Source: Halpernia frigidisoli | Lineage (GTDB): Bacteria > Bacteroidota > Bacteroidia > Flavobacteriales > Weeksellaceae | Assembly: GCF_900113805.1 (NCBI RefSeq) | Contig: NZ_FOQT01000004.1 | Coordinates: 124,001 to 188,000 of the forward strand | Length of the DNA stretch: 64,000 nucleotides | Direction: 5' to 3' | Shown: one piece after another, positions 1 through 8,036 of the stretch | Numbering within the stretch: the stretch's first letter is position 1 | How the letters are laid out: the number at the start of each line of letters is the position of its first letter | Program-made: the position numbers and the translations under genes | Notes under the pieces: model-generated | Told to the model about the DNA's origin: nothing | Database searches by the model: none | Seen by the model: only the letters and a program-made list of their open reading frames with translations

Positions 1-1
1 A

Positions 2-448
2 ATAACTGTTCCCCTGTTGAATATATCTTATGAAAGGCTTCTGAATGACAAATCCGGGATTGGTATCAACGGGATTTTCTATCTGGGTAATAATTCAAAC
101 AATAACGATAACTATGACAATAATAATTTAACCCAAATATCTCCCTATTATCGCATGTATTTTGGGAGAAAATACGCCGCAGGTTTTTTTGTTGAGGCAT
201 TCACGCCTATTACGACAACTAATCAGTCCACCTATAACTTTCAATATAACCAATCGGGTTACAGCCAATCGTTTTATACTTATGAAAAAAAGACGACCAT
301 CGGCGCCGGTATTGGTTTCGGAGGTAAATGGTTGGTGCGTAGTAATATCCTTTTTGAAGCCAGTGCCGGTGTCGCAAGAAGATTTGGAGAAGGCAATTAC
401 GATCAAGTTACAGGAAAAGGAATGCTCGGGATCGGTTATAGATTTTAG
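2..448 (+). CDS. Outer membrane beta-barrel protein, C-terminal part (5' end outside window)
   Basis: The reading frame is open from the first bases of the window to a TAG at 446-448, so this is the 3' part of a longer gene. The only nearby start-like codon is a TTG at 17, and there is no leader there. The visible ~148 residues alternate short polar turns with amphipathic strands (GFFVEAFTPI, IGAGIGFGGKWLV) and end in the terminal aromatic signature GIGYRF, as expected of the last strand of an outer membrane barrel. The Asn-rich stretch near residues 25-40 would be an extracellular loop. The pattern resembles DUF3575-type barrels. The exact family is an inference because the N-terminus is missing. 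Confidence 0.7.
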   Translation: MTVPLLNISYERLLNDKSGIGINGIFYLGNNSNNNDNYDNNNLTQISPYYRMYFGRKYAAGFFVEAFTPITTTNQSTYNFQYNQSGYSQSFYTYEKKTTIGAGIGFGGKWLVRSNILFEASAGVARRFGEGNYDQVTGKGMLGIGYRF

Positions 449-470
449 AATTTTTTAAGATATTTAGATA

Positions 471-500
471 AAAGGTTTAGTTTTGCACTGAACCTTTTTT
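471..500 (+). terminator. Rho-independent terminator after the barrel gene
   Basis: An AAAGGTTTAG arm and a CTGAACCTTT arm form a hairpin with a short loop, followed by a T run. It lies 22 bases after the stop of the outer membrane gene. Confidence 0.65.
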
Positions 501-524
501 ATTTTAAAAAACCAATAAAATTCT

Positions 525-956
525 ATGTTTACTGATGAATACTTTATGAAAATGGCTCTTCAGGAAGCACAAAATGCTTTCGATGAAGACGAAATTCCTG
601 TTGGCTGTGTCATCGTTTCTAACGACAGAATTATCGCAAAAGCCCATAATCTCACAGAAACTTTAAATGATGTAACGGCACATGCAGAAATGCAAGCAAT
701 TACTTCCGCTGCCAATTTTCTTGGAGGTAAATATTTGATCAACTGCACACTTTACGTTACTTTAGAACCTTGCGTGATGTGTTGCGGCGCTCTAAACTGG
801 GCGCAAATTTCTAAAGTAGTAATTGGTGCAAGAGATGAGAAACGTGGATTTATTTCTAAAAATCTCACACTTCATCCGAAAACAGAGATTGTAACAGGCA
901 TTTTAGAAAATGAATGTGGAGAAATTGTGAAGGAATTTTTTAAGAATAAACGATAA
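525..956 (+). CDS. tadA: tRNA-specific adenosine-34 deaminase TadA
   Basis: This cytoplasmic zinc deaminase converts A34 to inosine in tRNA-Arg(ACG). The 143-residue protein has the usual length and the two diagnostic motifs: HAEMQAI (His53 zinc ligand, Glu55 proton shuttle) and EPCVMC (Cys83 and Cys86 zinc ligands). The ATG at 525 begins MFTDEYFMKMALQEA, matching the family N-terminus. It faces coaX tail to tail with only 4 bases between the stops. The related guanine/cytosine deaminases share the fold, but the PCVMCCGAL context fits TadA. Confidence 0.95.
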   Translation: MFTDEYFMKMALQEAQNAFDEDEIPVGCVIVSNDRIIAKAHNLTETLNDVTAHAEMQAITSAANFLGGKYLINCTLYVTLEPCVMCCGALNWAQISKVVIGARDEKRGFISKNLTLHPKTEIVTGILENECGEIVKEFFKNKR

Positions 957-960
957 TTAA

Positions 961-1719
961 CTAAAGATCTTTTCCTAAAAAATACAATCCTTTCAAAGTA
1001 TGCAGCCGATCTGCAACCTGAATTTTCTCTGTTAAAGGTTTGTAAACGTGTGAAACGCCACCTGTTGCGATCACAAAACAATCGTCTTTTACTTCTGCAT
1101 TAATTCTATCAATAAATCCTTCTACCATTCCTAAATAGCCGTAGACCATGCCGCTTTGCATGCAGGAAACAGTATCTAAACCAAGAACAGATTTTGGTTT
1201 GATCAACTCAATTTCTGGTAGTTGCGCGGTGTCGTGAATTAAAGAATTCAAAGCGGTAATTATCCCTGGCGCAATAATCACGCCTAAAGTTTCGCCGTTT
1301 TCATCCACGCAACTCGCAGTAAGCGCTGTCCCAAAATCAAAGATAATTTTCTTTTTTTTTGGGTAAAGATGATGCGCTGCTACCAAATTGGCGTAGATAT
1401 CCGTTCCCATTTGTTTGGATTTTGCCTCCACTTCTGAAGGTGTATTTCTGTCGACAATAACTGGTTTTTTACCATGAATTCTTGAAATAGCGCGCGAAAT
1501 GTCATAAGTCAGTTGCGGGACTACAGAACCGATAATTACTTTTTCAATCGTTTTTACATCAACATGGTATGCCTGATAAATATTTAAAAACTGAATATAT
1601 AATTCGTCTTGTGAACGATAAGGTTTGGTATTGATCACCCAACTTACATCGCAGTTTTCACCTTCAAAGATGCCGAAACGAATGTTGGTATTGCCGATGT
1701 TTATTACAATTGAATTCAT
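961..1719 (-). CDS. coaX: Type III pantothenate kinase
   Basis: It phosphorylates pantothenate in the first step of coenzyme A synthesis. The 252 residues belong to the ASKHA-fold CoaX family: NIGNTNIRFGIF at the N-terminus is the phosphate-1 motif (family DxGNT, here with Asn for Asp), FDFGTALTASCVD is the phosphate-2 motif, and GIITALNSL and the SGMVYGYLGM segment are also typical. There is no sign of a PanK-I or PanK-II form nearby. The ATG start is preceded by an AT-rich 100-base gap from the M1 peptidase gene. Confidence 0.93.
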   Translation of the reverse strand: MNSIVINIGNTNIRFGIFEGENCDVSWVINTKPYRSQDELYIQFLNIYQAYHVDVKTIEKVIIGSVVPQLTYDISRAISRIHGKKPVIVDRNTPSEVEAKSKQMGTDIYANLVAAHHLYPKKKKIIFDFGTALTASCVDENGETLGVIIAPGIITALNSLIHDTAQLPEIELIKPKSVLGLDTVSCMQSGMVYGYLGMVEGFIDRINAEVKDDCFVIATGGVSHVYKPLTEKIQVADRLHTLKGLYFLGKDL

Positions 1720-1823
1720 TTAATTAAAATAAATTATGCTTTCTAATTTTAAAGCGACCTATTAGTATTTACCACGAATACACAATTTTTAAATTTTTGA
1801 ATTCGTCGCGAAAGTATTTTAAA

Positions 1824-3668
1824 TTATTTTACTTCTACAATATTATCGGCTTGATTTACATCTGCCAGTCTTTGAGAAAAATCGATTCCTAAAACTGCCA
1901 GTTGATCTTTTGTGTAAGGAATTGTAAAAGTATATTCCCTTTGCGTCCACTGCCAGATGGCTAAACTTTTGAAATCACCATTGATATCTTTTGTCTTAAA
2001 GGTGCGGGTTAAGTTTAAGGGAATTTGATAATTGACAATCGTTTTATCTTTTAATAAAACATTAAAATCTATCGGCATCGGAACCTGACTGTTATTAGCT
2101 AAAGTGATTGTGGTAGAAGTCATATCGTACTGCACGTTTTTTATACCGTAATCTATAGTTTTAGTAGTATTGATCCAATAATGGTGAAACCATTTTAGAT
2201 CCATCCCGGATACTTTTTGTGCAATATGAATGAAATCACGATCCGTTGGGTGCTTTTGATGCCATTGGTTGTAATATTCTTTCATGGTTTTTTGTAGATT
2301 TTCTTCGCCCATAATATAGCCGAGTTCCACTAAAAAAGTTTCACCTTTTACGTATGTCGAGTAGGTGTAAGCCGTTCCGTTATCATGGTGATCACCAAGC
2401 CAGACTGCGGGCTCTTCCAAACCTGATTTCGTAAATTTTTCGTAAGCATGTAACGAATTAATAAATGGATTTGGCTTCGCCTCTTTCGGCGGAAAGATCT
2501 GATACATCACATAATCTTCTGCATAACTTGTAAAACCCTCGTCCATCCACGGATACATTGGTTCATTTGTAGCCATCATTTGCTGAAACCAGGAATGAGA
2601 ACCTTCGTGAAACATCAAGCCACAAAGACTTTCTACAGATTTTGCTTCACCTAAAACCATAGTGCACATCCCGTATTCCATGCCGCCATCACCACCCTGA
2701 ATAAAAGCATAAGATGGATAAACATAATCCCCAAAAGCAGCATTCATCAACTGGTAATATTTTGTGATGTAAGGTTTTAATTCACTCCAGGCTTTTGTTT
2801 TTTCACTTTTTTGATAAACTAAATAAACCTTTGGGCCATTAAGAACAGAAAAAGATTCGACGCTGTAATCTCTGTCAGCAGCCCAGGCAAAATCAAGCAT
2901 GTTTTTCGCCGTCCAGTGCCAGTTGACTTTATCATTTTTATCGGCTTTAATGCTTGGCGAATCTGTATAACCTTTTACATCAGATGGATTTTCTAAGGTT
3001 CCGCCAGCACCGATCACGTAGTTTTTATCAATTTTAATATTTACATCAAAATCTGCAAAAGGCGCATGAAATTCTCTTCCCACATAATCAAACGCTGCCC
3101 AACCGTCATAATCATATTCTGCAATTTTTGGGTACCATTGTGTTACTGTCATATCAATTCCTTCGCGGTTATTTCTACCGCTTCTTCTTATTTGCATTGG
3201 AATATTTGCGTCCCATTCCATCGTAAATTTTGTGGAGGAATTAGATTTCATCGGTTGATCCAGATAAACTTTCATGATTGTTTCCTGAATTTCAAACTTC
3301 AATAATTTTCCATTTTGTTTGATCCAATGAATATTTTGCGCACCTTCCTGATCTTTTGGAATTGATGCCAGGCGGGAAATTCCGTTGACATTTAACCTTG
3401 AATCTCCGGTTTTTCCTTGAAACTGAACCCGTTGATCCATCATAGAACCCGGTTTAAAAGCATTCCAATAAAGATTAAAATAAACAACATTCAATTCATC
3501 AGGCGAATTATTAGTGTAATCAATAGATTGTTTTCCCTGAAAAGTATAATTTGCAGCATCGACATCGATGTCCATTTTGTATTTCGCAAACTGCTGGTAA
3601 TAAGCGTTTTGTTGTGCTGAAAATAATCCGCAAATTAGAGTGATGAATAAAAGAAAGTGTTTGGTCAT
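1824..3668 (-). CDS. Secreted M1-family zinc metallopeptidase (aminopeptidase N-like)
   Basis: The 614-residue protein starts with a signal peptide (MTKHFLLFITLICGLFSAQQ) and continues with the M1 N-terminal beta domain. The catalytic part shows GGMEYG near 328-333 in place of the GAMEN exopeptidase motif, HEGSHSW at 354-360 (zinc ligands His354 and His358, catalytic Glu355) and the third zinc ligand Glu377 in MDEGFTSYAE. It is therefore probably an active periplasmic or surface aminopeptidase. There is no C-terminal type IX sorting domain. It is divergent from the toxin-antitoxin pair to its right. Confidence 0.9.
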   Translation of the reverse strand: MTKHFLLFITLICGLFSAQQNAYYQQFAKYKMDIDVDAANYTFQGKQSIDYTNNSPDELNVVYFNLYWNAFKPGSMMDQRVQFQGKTGDSRLNVNGISRLASIPKDQEGAQNIHWIKQNGKLLKFEIQETIMKVYLDQPMKSNSSTKFTMEWDANIPMQIRRSGRNNREGIDMTVTQWYPKIAEYDYDGWAAFDYVGREFHAPFADFDVNIKIDKNYVIGAGGTLENPSDVKGYTDSPSIKADKNDKVNWHWTAKNMLDFAWAADRDYSVESFSVLNGPKVYLVYQKSEKTKAWSELKPYITKYYQLMNAAFGDYVYPSYAFIQGGDGGMEYGMCTMVLGEAKSVESLCGLMFHEGSHSWFQQMMATNEPMYPWMDEGFTSYAEDYVMYQIFPPKEAKPNPFINSLHAYEKFTKSGLEEPAVWLGDHHDNGTAYTYSTYVKGETFLVELGYIMGEENLQKTMKEYYNQWHQKHPTDRDFIHIAQKVSGMDLKWFHHYWINTTKTIDYGIKNVQYDMTSTTITLANNSQVPMPIDFNVLLKDKTIVNYQIPLNLTRTFKTKDINGDFKSLAIWQWTQREYTFTIPYTKDQLAVLGIDFSQRLADVNQADNIVEVK

Positions 3669-3678
3669 TTTTTTAAAT

Positions 3679-3714
3679 TTTGAAATGGAAAGATAAGAAA
3701 ATTGGCTAACTTTG
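3679..3714 (+). promoter_or_regulatory. Candidate promoter of the toxin-antitoxin operon
   Basis: TAACTTTG at 3707-3714 fits the Bacteroidota -7 element TAnnTTTG. A TTTG lies at 3679-3682 with a rather long 24-base spacer. The antitoxin ATG follows 23 bases downstream. Confidence 0.4.
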
Positions 3715-3736
3715 ATTTAATAATTAGTTTTAAAAA

Positions 3737-3982
3737 ATGACTTTACAATATATACTTGATACAAAAGGAAATAAAACCGGTGTTTTTATTCCAATAGACG
3801 AATGGGAATCTTTGACAGAGAAATACAATGTTTCCTTTGAAGATGAAATCCTGGATTTCAAAATTCCCGAATGGCATAAAAGAATCCTTGACGAACGTTT
3901 GGAAGATTATTACAAGAATCCTCAGAATGTGAAAAAGTTTGATGATTTGCTAAAAAGCAAGGGAGAAAAATATAAATTATGA
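3737..3982 (+). CDS. Antitoxin of a RelE/ParE-type toxin-antitoxin pair
   Basis: This is an 81-residue acidic protein. The N-terminus (LQYILDTKGNKTGVFIPIDEWESL) resembles the beta-hairpin and helix of Phd/YefM/RelB-like antitoxins, and the charged C-terminal half would wrap the toxin. Its stop overlaps the toxin start by 4 bases (ATGA), the usual translational coupling of such pairs. The predicted role is neutralising the downstream toxin and autorepressing the operon. The exact antitoxin family is not certain from sequence alone. Confidence 0.75.
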   Translation: MTLQYILDTKGNKTGVFIPIDEWESLTEKYNVSFEDEILDFKIPEWHKRILDERLEDYYKNPQNVKKFDDLLKSKGEKYKL

Positions 3983-4272
3983 TTTATGAATTTTTCTATG
4001 AAGATCGTGTAGATTATGATATTGATGAAGCATTAGATTATTATTCACCGATAAATCCTGACCTTGCTGATGAATTTTTAATTAGATTAGAAGAAGCGAA
4101 AACCCATATATTAAACTCTCCAAAAGGTTTTGAAGTCAGGCAAAAAACTATCAGAACTTTTCTTCTTAAACAATTTCCATATCATATTCACTACATTATT
4201 GATAATCACAGAATTATTATTTTAGCAATTCTTCATGCTGAAAGCGGACCAGAAAAAATCGGTAAAGTTTAA
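3979..4272 (+). CDS. RelE/ParE-superfamily toxin
   Basis: The 97-residue protein ends with the typical core of the superfamily: RTFLLKQFPYHIHYIIDNHRIIILAILHAESGPEK, which corresponds to the last strands and the ILAIxH segment. The N-terminal part (DIDEALDYYSPINPDLADEFLIRLEEA) matches the helical hairpin of plasmid-stabilisation RelE/ParE toxins. It probably acts as a ribosome-dependent mRNase or a gyrase poison; the two cannot be told apart here. It overlaps the antitoxin by 4 bases, so the operon is complete and looks intact. Confidence 0.85.
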   Translation: MIYEFFYEDRVDYDIDEALDYYSPINPDLADEFLIRLEEAKTHILNSPKGFEVRQKTIRTFLLKQFPYHIHYIIDNHRIIILAILHAESGPEKIGKV

Positions 4273-4334
4273 CTAAATATGTTGTTAAAATAATCGTATA
4301 ATGCTTTGAAATTATTTAATTTACAACTTCACTT

Positions 4335-4811
4335 ATGGAAAAACTTAAACTAGAGCGAAAACTTAAAAAGAAGCTAAAAAAAGGATTTTGGCTCTATTCG
4401 CCAGATGAAAAGGGAAATAGTCTAATGGCGAGACCACACCAGAATGAAAAAGATTATGAAGCGTATAAAAATGGGGAAGTAAGAGATTTATTTTCGGAAG
4501 AATCTAGAAAAGAAAGGCACGCCAGTAAGCAAAAATTAGATGTACCAATTGAAGTTTCAGATGAAGTTTTGAAGGAATATGTAAACAAAATTTTTTCAAA
4601 AGAATATAGAAATTCTTCTTACCAATTTTTATTAGATGCGAAGAAATTCAGAGATACAAAAGTGGCTTATTATCATTTTCTAAATGCTTACAAAGTTCAA
4701 GAAAATGGCGATGATTCAATGTCAAACGTTTGCTGCTTAGCTGCAGATTATGCTAGAGATTTGCTAAAAATTAGAAAAAAAAGAAGAAAGAATAACAAAA
4801 AAAGAAAGTAA
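4335..4811 (+). CDS. Hypothetical lysine-rich protein
   Basis: I do not recognise this 158-residue protein. It is strongly basic at both ends (KLERKLKKKLKKGFW near the start and KIRKKRRKNNKKRK at the end), with an acidic centre and a helical stretch with two adjacent cysteines (VCCLAADYARDLL). There is no signal peptide or membrane segment. The basic tails suggest binding to nucleic acid or to a phage- or toxin-like partner, but that is only inference. It lies 62 bases after the toxin gene in the same direction, so it could be cotranscribed, and it ends at a strong bidirectional hairpin. Confidence 0.6.
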   Translation: MEKLKLERKLKKKLKKGFWLYSPDEKGNSLMARPHQNEKDYEAYKNGEVRDLFSEESRKERHASKQKLDVPIEVSDEVLKEYVNKIFSKEYRNSSYQFLLDAKKFRDTKVAYYHFLNAYKVQENGDDSMSNVCCLAADYARDLLKIRKKRRKNNKKRK

Positions 4812-4813
4812 AA

Positions 4814-4843
4814 AACCCTCGAAATTTTTAATGTTTCGAGGGT
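4814..4843. terminator. Bidirectional terminator
   Basis: AACCCTCGAAA and TTTCGAGGGTT form an 11-base-pair stem with a short loop. It is flanked by A and T runs and lies between two convergent genes, so it can serve both strands. Confidence 0.85.
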
Positions 4844-4859
4844 TGATTTTTTAAAATAT

Positions 4860-6527
4860 TTATTTCGTCTTAAAAATATGTTCTAAAATTCTCAGCGTAA
4901 TCAAATAAGTTGGCTTCACGCCAGTCAATCCCAAACCGCCGGAAGATAGGGTAGAACCCGTTTCGAGAGGATTATCTGAAGCGTAATAGGCGTAAGAAAC
5001 TGTCACATCTTCAGAAATGTGTTTCCTGATTTTACTTGCCACCTGTATCGCTTTTTGATAATGCGCGCCTTCCATTTCCAGACCGATCGCTTTCCAGGAA
5101 GTAGTCATAAAGTACGTCAGAATATCTTTGTTTTGAAGCGAAGTTCCTAAAACCGTGATCATCGGACCTTCAAAAGCCTTCAAATCTTCATCAACAAAAT
5201 CTTCAAGTTTTAAGGCATTGTCGAAAATATAGTTGTCGGCAGTTCCTTCAAAAATATGGGAAGTTGGGATCATAATATCACCTTTTCCGCCCGTTAAAAT
5301 GCCGGCTTTCCCCATAATGTGAATGGATTTCACTTTCATGGTGTAAACTTCAGAGTTGTAATTATAAGGACGCAAAAGTTCATCCATTACTTCAAAAGCC
5401 TGTTCACCAAAAGCGTAATCAAACACTAAAATAACATCTTCGCCGGTATAATTTGTATTGGCAAAAGGTGAATTTTTTAAATCAATTTTAGATAAATCTA
5501 TGATCTGAACGTCAATATTACTTCCACTTTGATCGTCGATATAAATAAGACCTTGTTGTTGAGAATGTTCTAAAATTTTATCCTGAAGCGATTTTTTGTT
5601 GCTGATTTCCTCATATAATTTGTAATCAACTTCGCCTTTTTGTTTTTTTAAAAGTGCATCATTAGCAAAAAGCATATTTTTAACGGAATGCATATTTGCG
5701 GAAATAATGTGCAACGGTCGCATGTGTAAGTCGTTTTGTGCTAAAACTTCTTTTACTTTGTGCGCCCATTTTTCTCCAAAATAATGGTGACCAACTCTTT
5801 CGCGTAAAATTGCTGAAAAGTGAATTTCACGTTCTCTTTTTTCCTGAACGTCATCCAGACTTCCTTTACCTAAATAATAAATAATTTTAAATAAACGATC
5901 CGGATTTTCATCAGAACCAAAATCATTATAAGCGTTCAAAGTTTCGTCAAAAGTTCTTCCTATTAAAGAAGACAAATGAATTAATGCGACTTCTTTTTCC
6001 TTACGGCTAAATTTTTTCTCGCCTAAAGCCACTTCTTCAATAATTCTCCAGGTGCGTTTTGGTCGTGCGCCGTCGTCCATTAAGAAAGCAAGATTCCTGA
6101 TTTTATCTGCTTCTATATATAAAAAGGTTAAATGCGTTAAAATATCGTAGATCTCAGAACGACCGAGAAGAACTTCAATATTCATCTGATGTTCATCAAT
6201 TCTGTAACAAACGCGGCGTCTTTTTTTGGGGATAATTGGCTCAAAACTACCTTTGTCAAAACCTTCATCTGAGGTTAAATGTACAAACGCCGTTTCTTCA
6301 ATACCTTCCGGAAGCCGATCTAAAACATAAAGTAATCCATCGAGTTCAATTTTGTTGGAAACGCCCATCGTTCCGTAGATTTCCGGGTTAATGTTTAAAA
6401 GTAAACTTCTGAGAGATTCGCCGGAAACACCGCTTGGTTTATAAAAACCTCTGTAAAATAAATGTCGTAAAGTGACATACAAACGTTCGATAGATTCCGT
6501 CGTTTCTCTTGCTCTGGATTTTGCCAT
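4860..6527 (-). CDS. DUF6909-like conserved Bacteroidota protein with a nucleosidase-like motif
   Basis: The 555-residue protein has no signal peptide. I recall the family as DUF6909, of unknown function. The C-terminal part contains GAILTGGKGD-like and GLEMEGAHYQKAIQVA segments. The latter resembles the MEGA-x(5)-A signature of PNP/UDP-type nucleoside phosphorylases and AMP nucleosidase, where the Glu binds ribose. The ATG at 6527 is preferred: a TTG 18 bases upstream lies inside a perfect TATCTTTG promoter element and would not be in the transcript. It ends at the bidirectional hairpin. A nucleoside-related role is inference. Confidence 0.7.
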   Translation of the reverse strand: MAKSRARETTESIERLYVTLRHLFYRGFYKPSGVSGESLRSLLLNINPEIYGTMGVSNKIELDGLLYVLDRLPEGIEETAFVHLTSDEGFDKGSFEPIIPKKRRRVCYRIDEHQMNIEVLLGRSEIYDILTHLTFLYIEADKIRNLAFLMDDGARPKRTWRIIEEVALGEKKFSRKEKEVALIHLSSLIGRTFDETLNAYNDFGSDENPDRLFKIIYYLGKGSLDDVQEKREREIHFSAILRERVGHHYFGEKWAHKVKEVLAQNDLHMRPLHIISANMHSVKNMLFANDALLKKQKGEVDYKLYEEISNKKSLQDKILEHSQQQGLIYIDDQSGSNIDVQIIDLSKIDLKNSPFANTNYTGEDVILVFDYAFGEQAFEVMDELLRPYNYNSEVYTMKVKSIHIMGKAGILTGGKGDIMIPTSHIFEGTADNYIFDNALKLEDFVDEDLKAFEGPMITVLGTSLQNKDILTYFMTTSWKAIGLEMEGAHYQKAIQVASKIRKHISEDVTVSYAYYASDNPLETGSTLSSGGLGLTGVKPTYLITLRILEHIFKTK

Positions 6528-6542
6528 AAATAAAATTTCACG

Positions 6543-6550
6543 CAAAGATA
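6543..6550 (-). promoter_or_regulatory. Promoter -7 element of the DUF6909-like gene
   Basis: TATCTTTG on the minus strand exactly fits TAnnTTTG and is followed by GC, the commonest flavobacterial form. Only a T-rich stretch stands at the -33 position. It sits 15 bases before the ATG at 6527 and decides that start. Confidence 0.55.
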
Positions 6551-6636
6551 AGCATATTAAAAAAATTAAAAAATAATTCTCGTGTTAACGAATATTTAAT
6601 TAACTATGTTTAATGTAATCATCTTTTAAATAAATT

Positions 6637-7749
6637 TTAATACAGTTTTTCTAAATTTCTTACTTCTTTTTCTATTTCTTTTAAATCAATTTTTTCGAGA
6701 CTTTTTATCAGTTTTCCGTTTTTGTAGAGCTGTAATTTATAATTATTATCTGGTAAATTATCGATCAAAACACCGTCAGTTGGTTTGCCGGAAGAATTAA
6801 TTCTTACTGCGCTTAAAACATTTCTGTCGTTCTCATCATCCAACAAATTTTTGTTGCTGATATTTTGTGCCAATTTTACGAATATTTCCTGAGTTGTTAT
6901 AAAATCAGCGTTTATGGAGGCATAAACCTTATATATTAAATCAGAAATACCATCAATGTCCATTTGTTGATCGGGTAAATCCATAGTTTTAGCAATTATT
7001 TTTTCATCTTCTATTGAGTAGAGAATAACTTTTCCGGAATTTTCTTTTGTTAAATTTTTGTCTAAAGAGTAAGTTTTTGTGTCAGTAATTTTTCCGTCCA
7101 TTACTAAGTTTTTTGTCAAAGTGTTATTTGCTGTTATGATTTTAATAACGGCTGTTTTTTTCTCCCGAAGATCATTAATTTCGATAGCATCGTTTTTTAA
7201 TTCAAAGTGAATTCTGTTAAAATAATTTTCAGCAAATAAATCCCAGTCGAAGTTTTGAAGTTCACCGTTTTTCCAGTATTTTAAAATTAATTGCTTGTTA
7301 TTATTCACAAATTCTACACCGTCAAAAATTTTTCCGTCTTTAAAAGTTGATTTTATGTTGTAAGATTGATGAGCATAATTATCCATATTCTCCAAATAAT
7401 CATTTGAATACTGAAATTTTGGAACGCCATTTTCAAAAAAATTGATTACCTTAAATTCGCTGTCTTCATCAGAAACAAAATAGCCAGAATAGGGTTTCCC
7501 ATGTTTGTAAATTCCCTCGTAAACTGTTTGCGGATTTTCTGCGATTGAAAACGACTGATCTAATATTGTACTGATGATTCCATTTTCATAATTTTTTTTC
7601 TTTTTAAAACTATTTTCATCGCGGGTTAAATTTTCACTATAAAACGTTTCTGAAATCAGTTTTCCATTTTTAAAAACACTGGATTCTTTGTCACCGATCA
7701 AAATACCGTCGAAAGGTTCATCATTTTTATAATCTAAAGTTCCGAGCAA
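6637..7749 (-). CDS. C-terminal fragment of the frameshifted MORN/YwqK-repeat protein
   Basis: The frame is open well upstream of the TTG at 7749, back to the A7 run at 8081-8087, so that TTG is not a credible native start. The fragment holds further degenerate repeats (YKNDEPFDGIL, FENGVPKF, KHGKPYSGYF, LYKNGKLIKSL) and ends in a charged helix. It lacks a signal peptide of its own and would not be exported without fusion to the upstream part. Confidence 0.55.
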   Translation of the reverse strand: MLGTLDYKNDEPFDGILIGDKESSVFKNGKLISETFYSENLTRDENSFKKKKNYENGIISTILDQSFSIAENPQTVYEGIYKHGKPYSGYFVSDEDSEFKVINFFENGVPKFQYSNDYLENMDNYAHQSYNIKSTFKDGKIFDGVEFVNNNKQLILKYWKNGELQNFDWDLFAENYFNRIHFELKNDAIEINDLREKKTAVIKIITANNTLTKNLVMDGKITDTKTYSLDKNLTKENSGKVILYSIEDEKIIAKTMDLPDQQMDIDGISDLIYKVYASINADFITTQEIFVKLAQNISNKNLLDDENDRNVLSAVRINSSGKPTDGVLIDNLPDNNYKLQLYKNGKLIKSLEKIDLKEIEKEVRNLEKLY

Positions 7750-8036
7750 TTTACCATTGTCGTAGAAAGTTGTGGTGCCGTTTAACTGGTCGTTTTTGAC
7801 GGTGTAAGTTTTTTCAGGATTTTCCAGACTATAACTAAATTCTTTCTGAATACCTGTTTTTTTAAAATCGACAACATTTATTAGTTCATAACCGCGGTCA
7901 TTTTCTAATTCTCTGATAAAAGTGCCGTTAAATGGTTTGCCGTTTTTATAAAAACCTTTTGCAACTACTTTATTGTCTTTATCTTTTGCAATTGTTTCTC
8001 CCTCTTTTTCACCTTTGGTATAGTTTACGGTAATAT

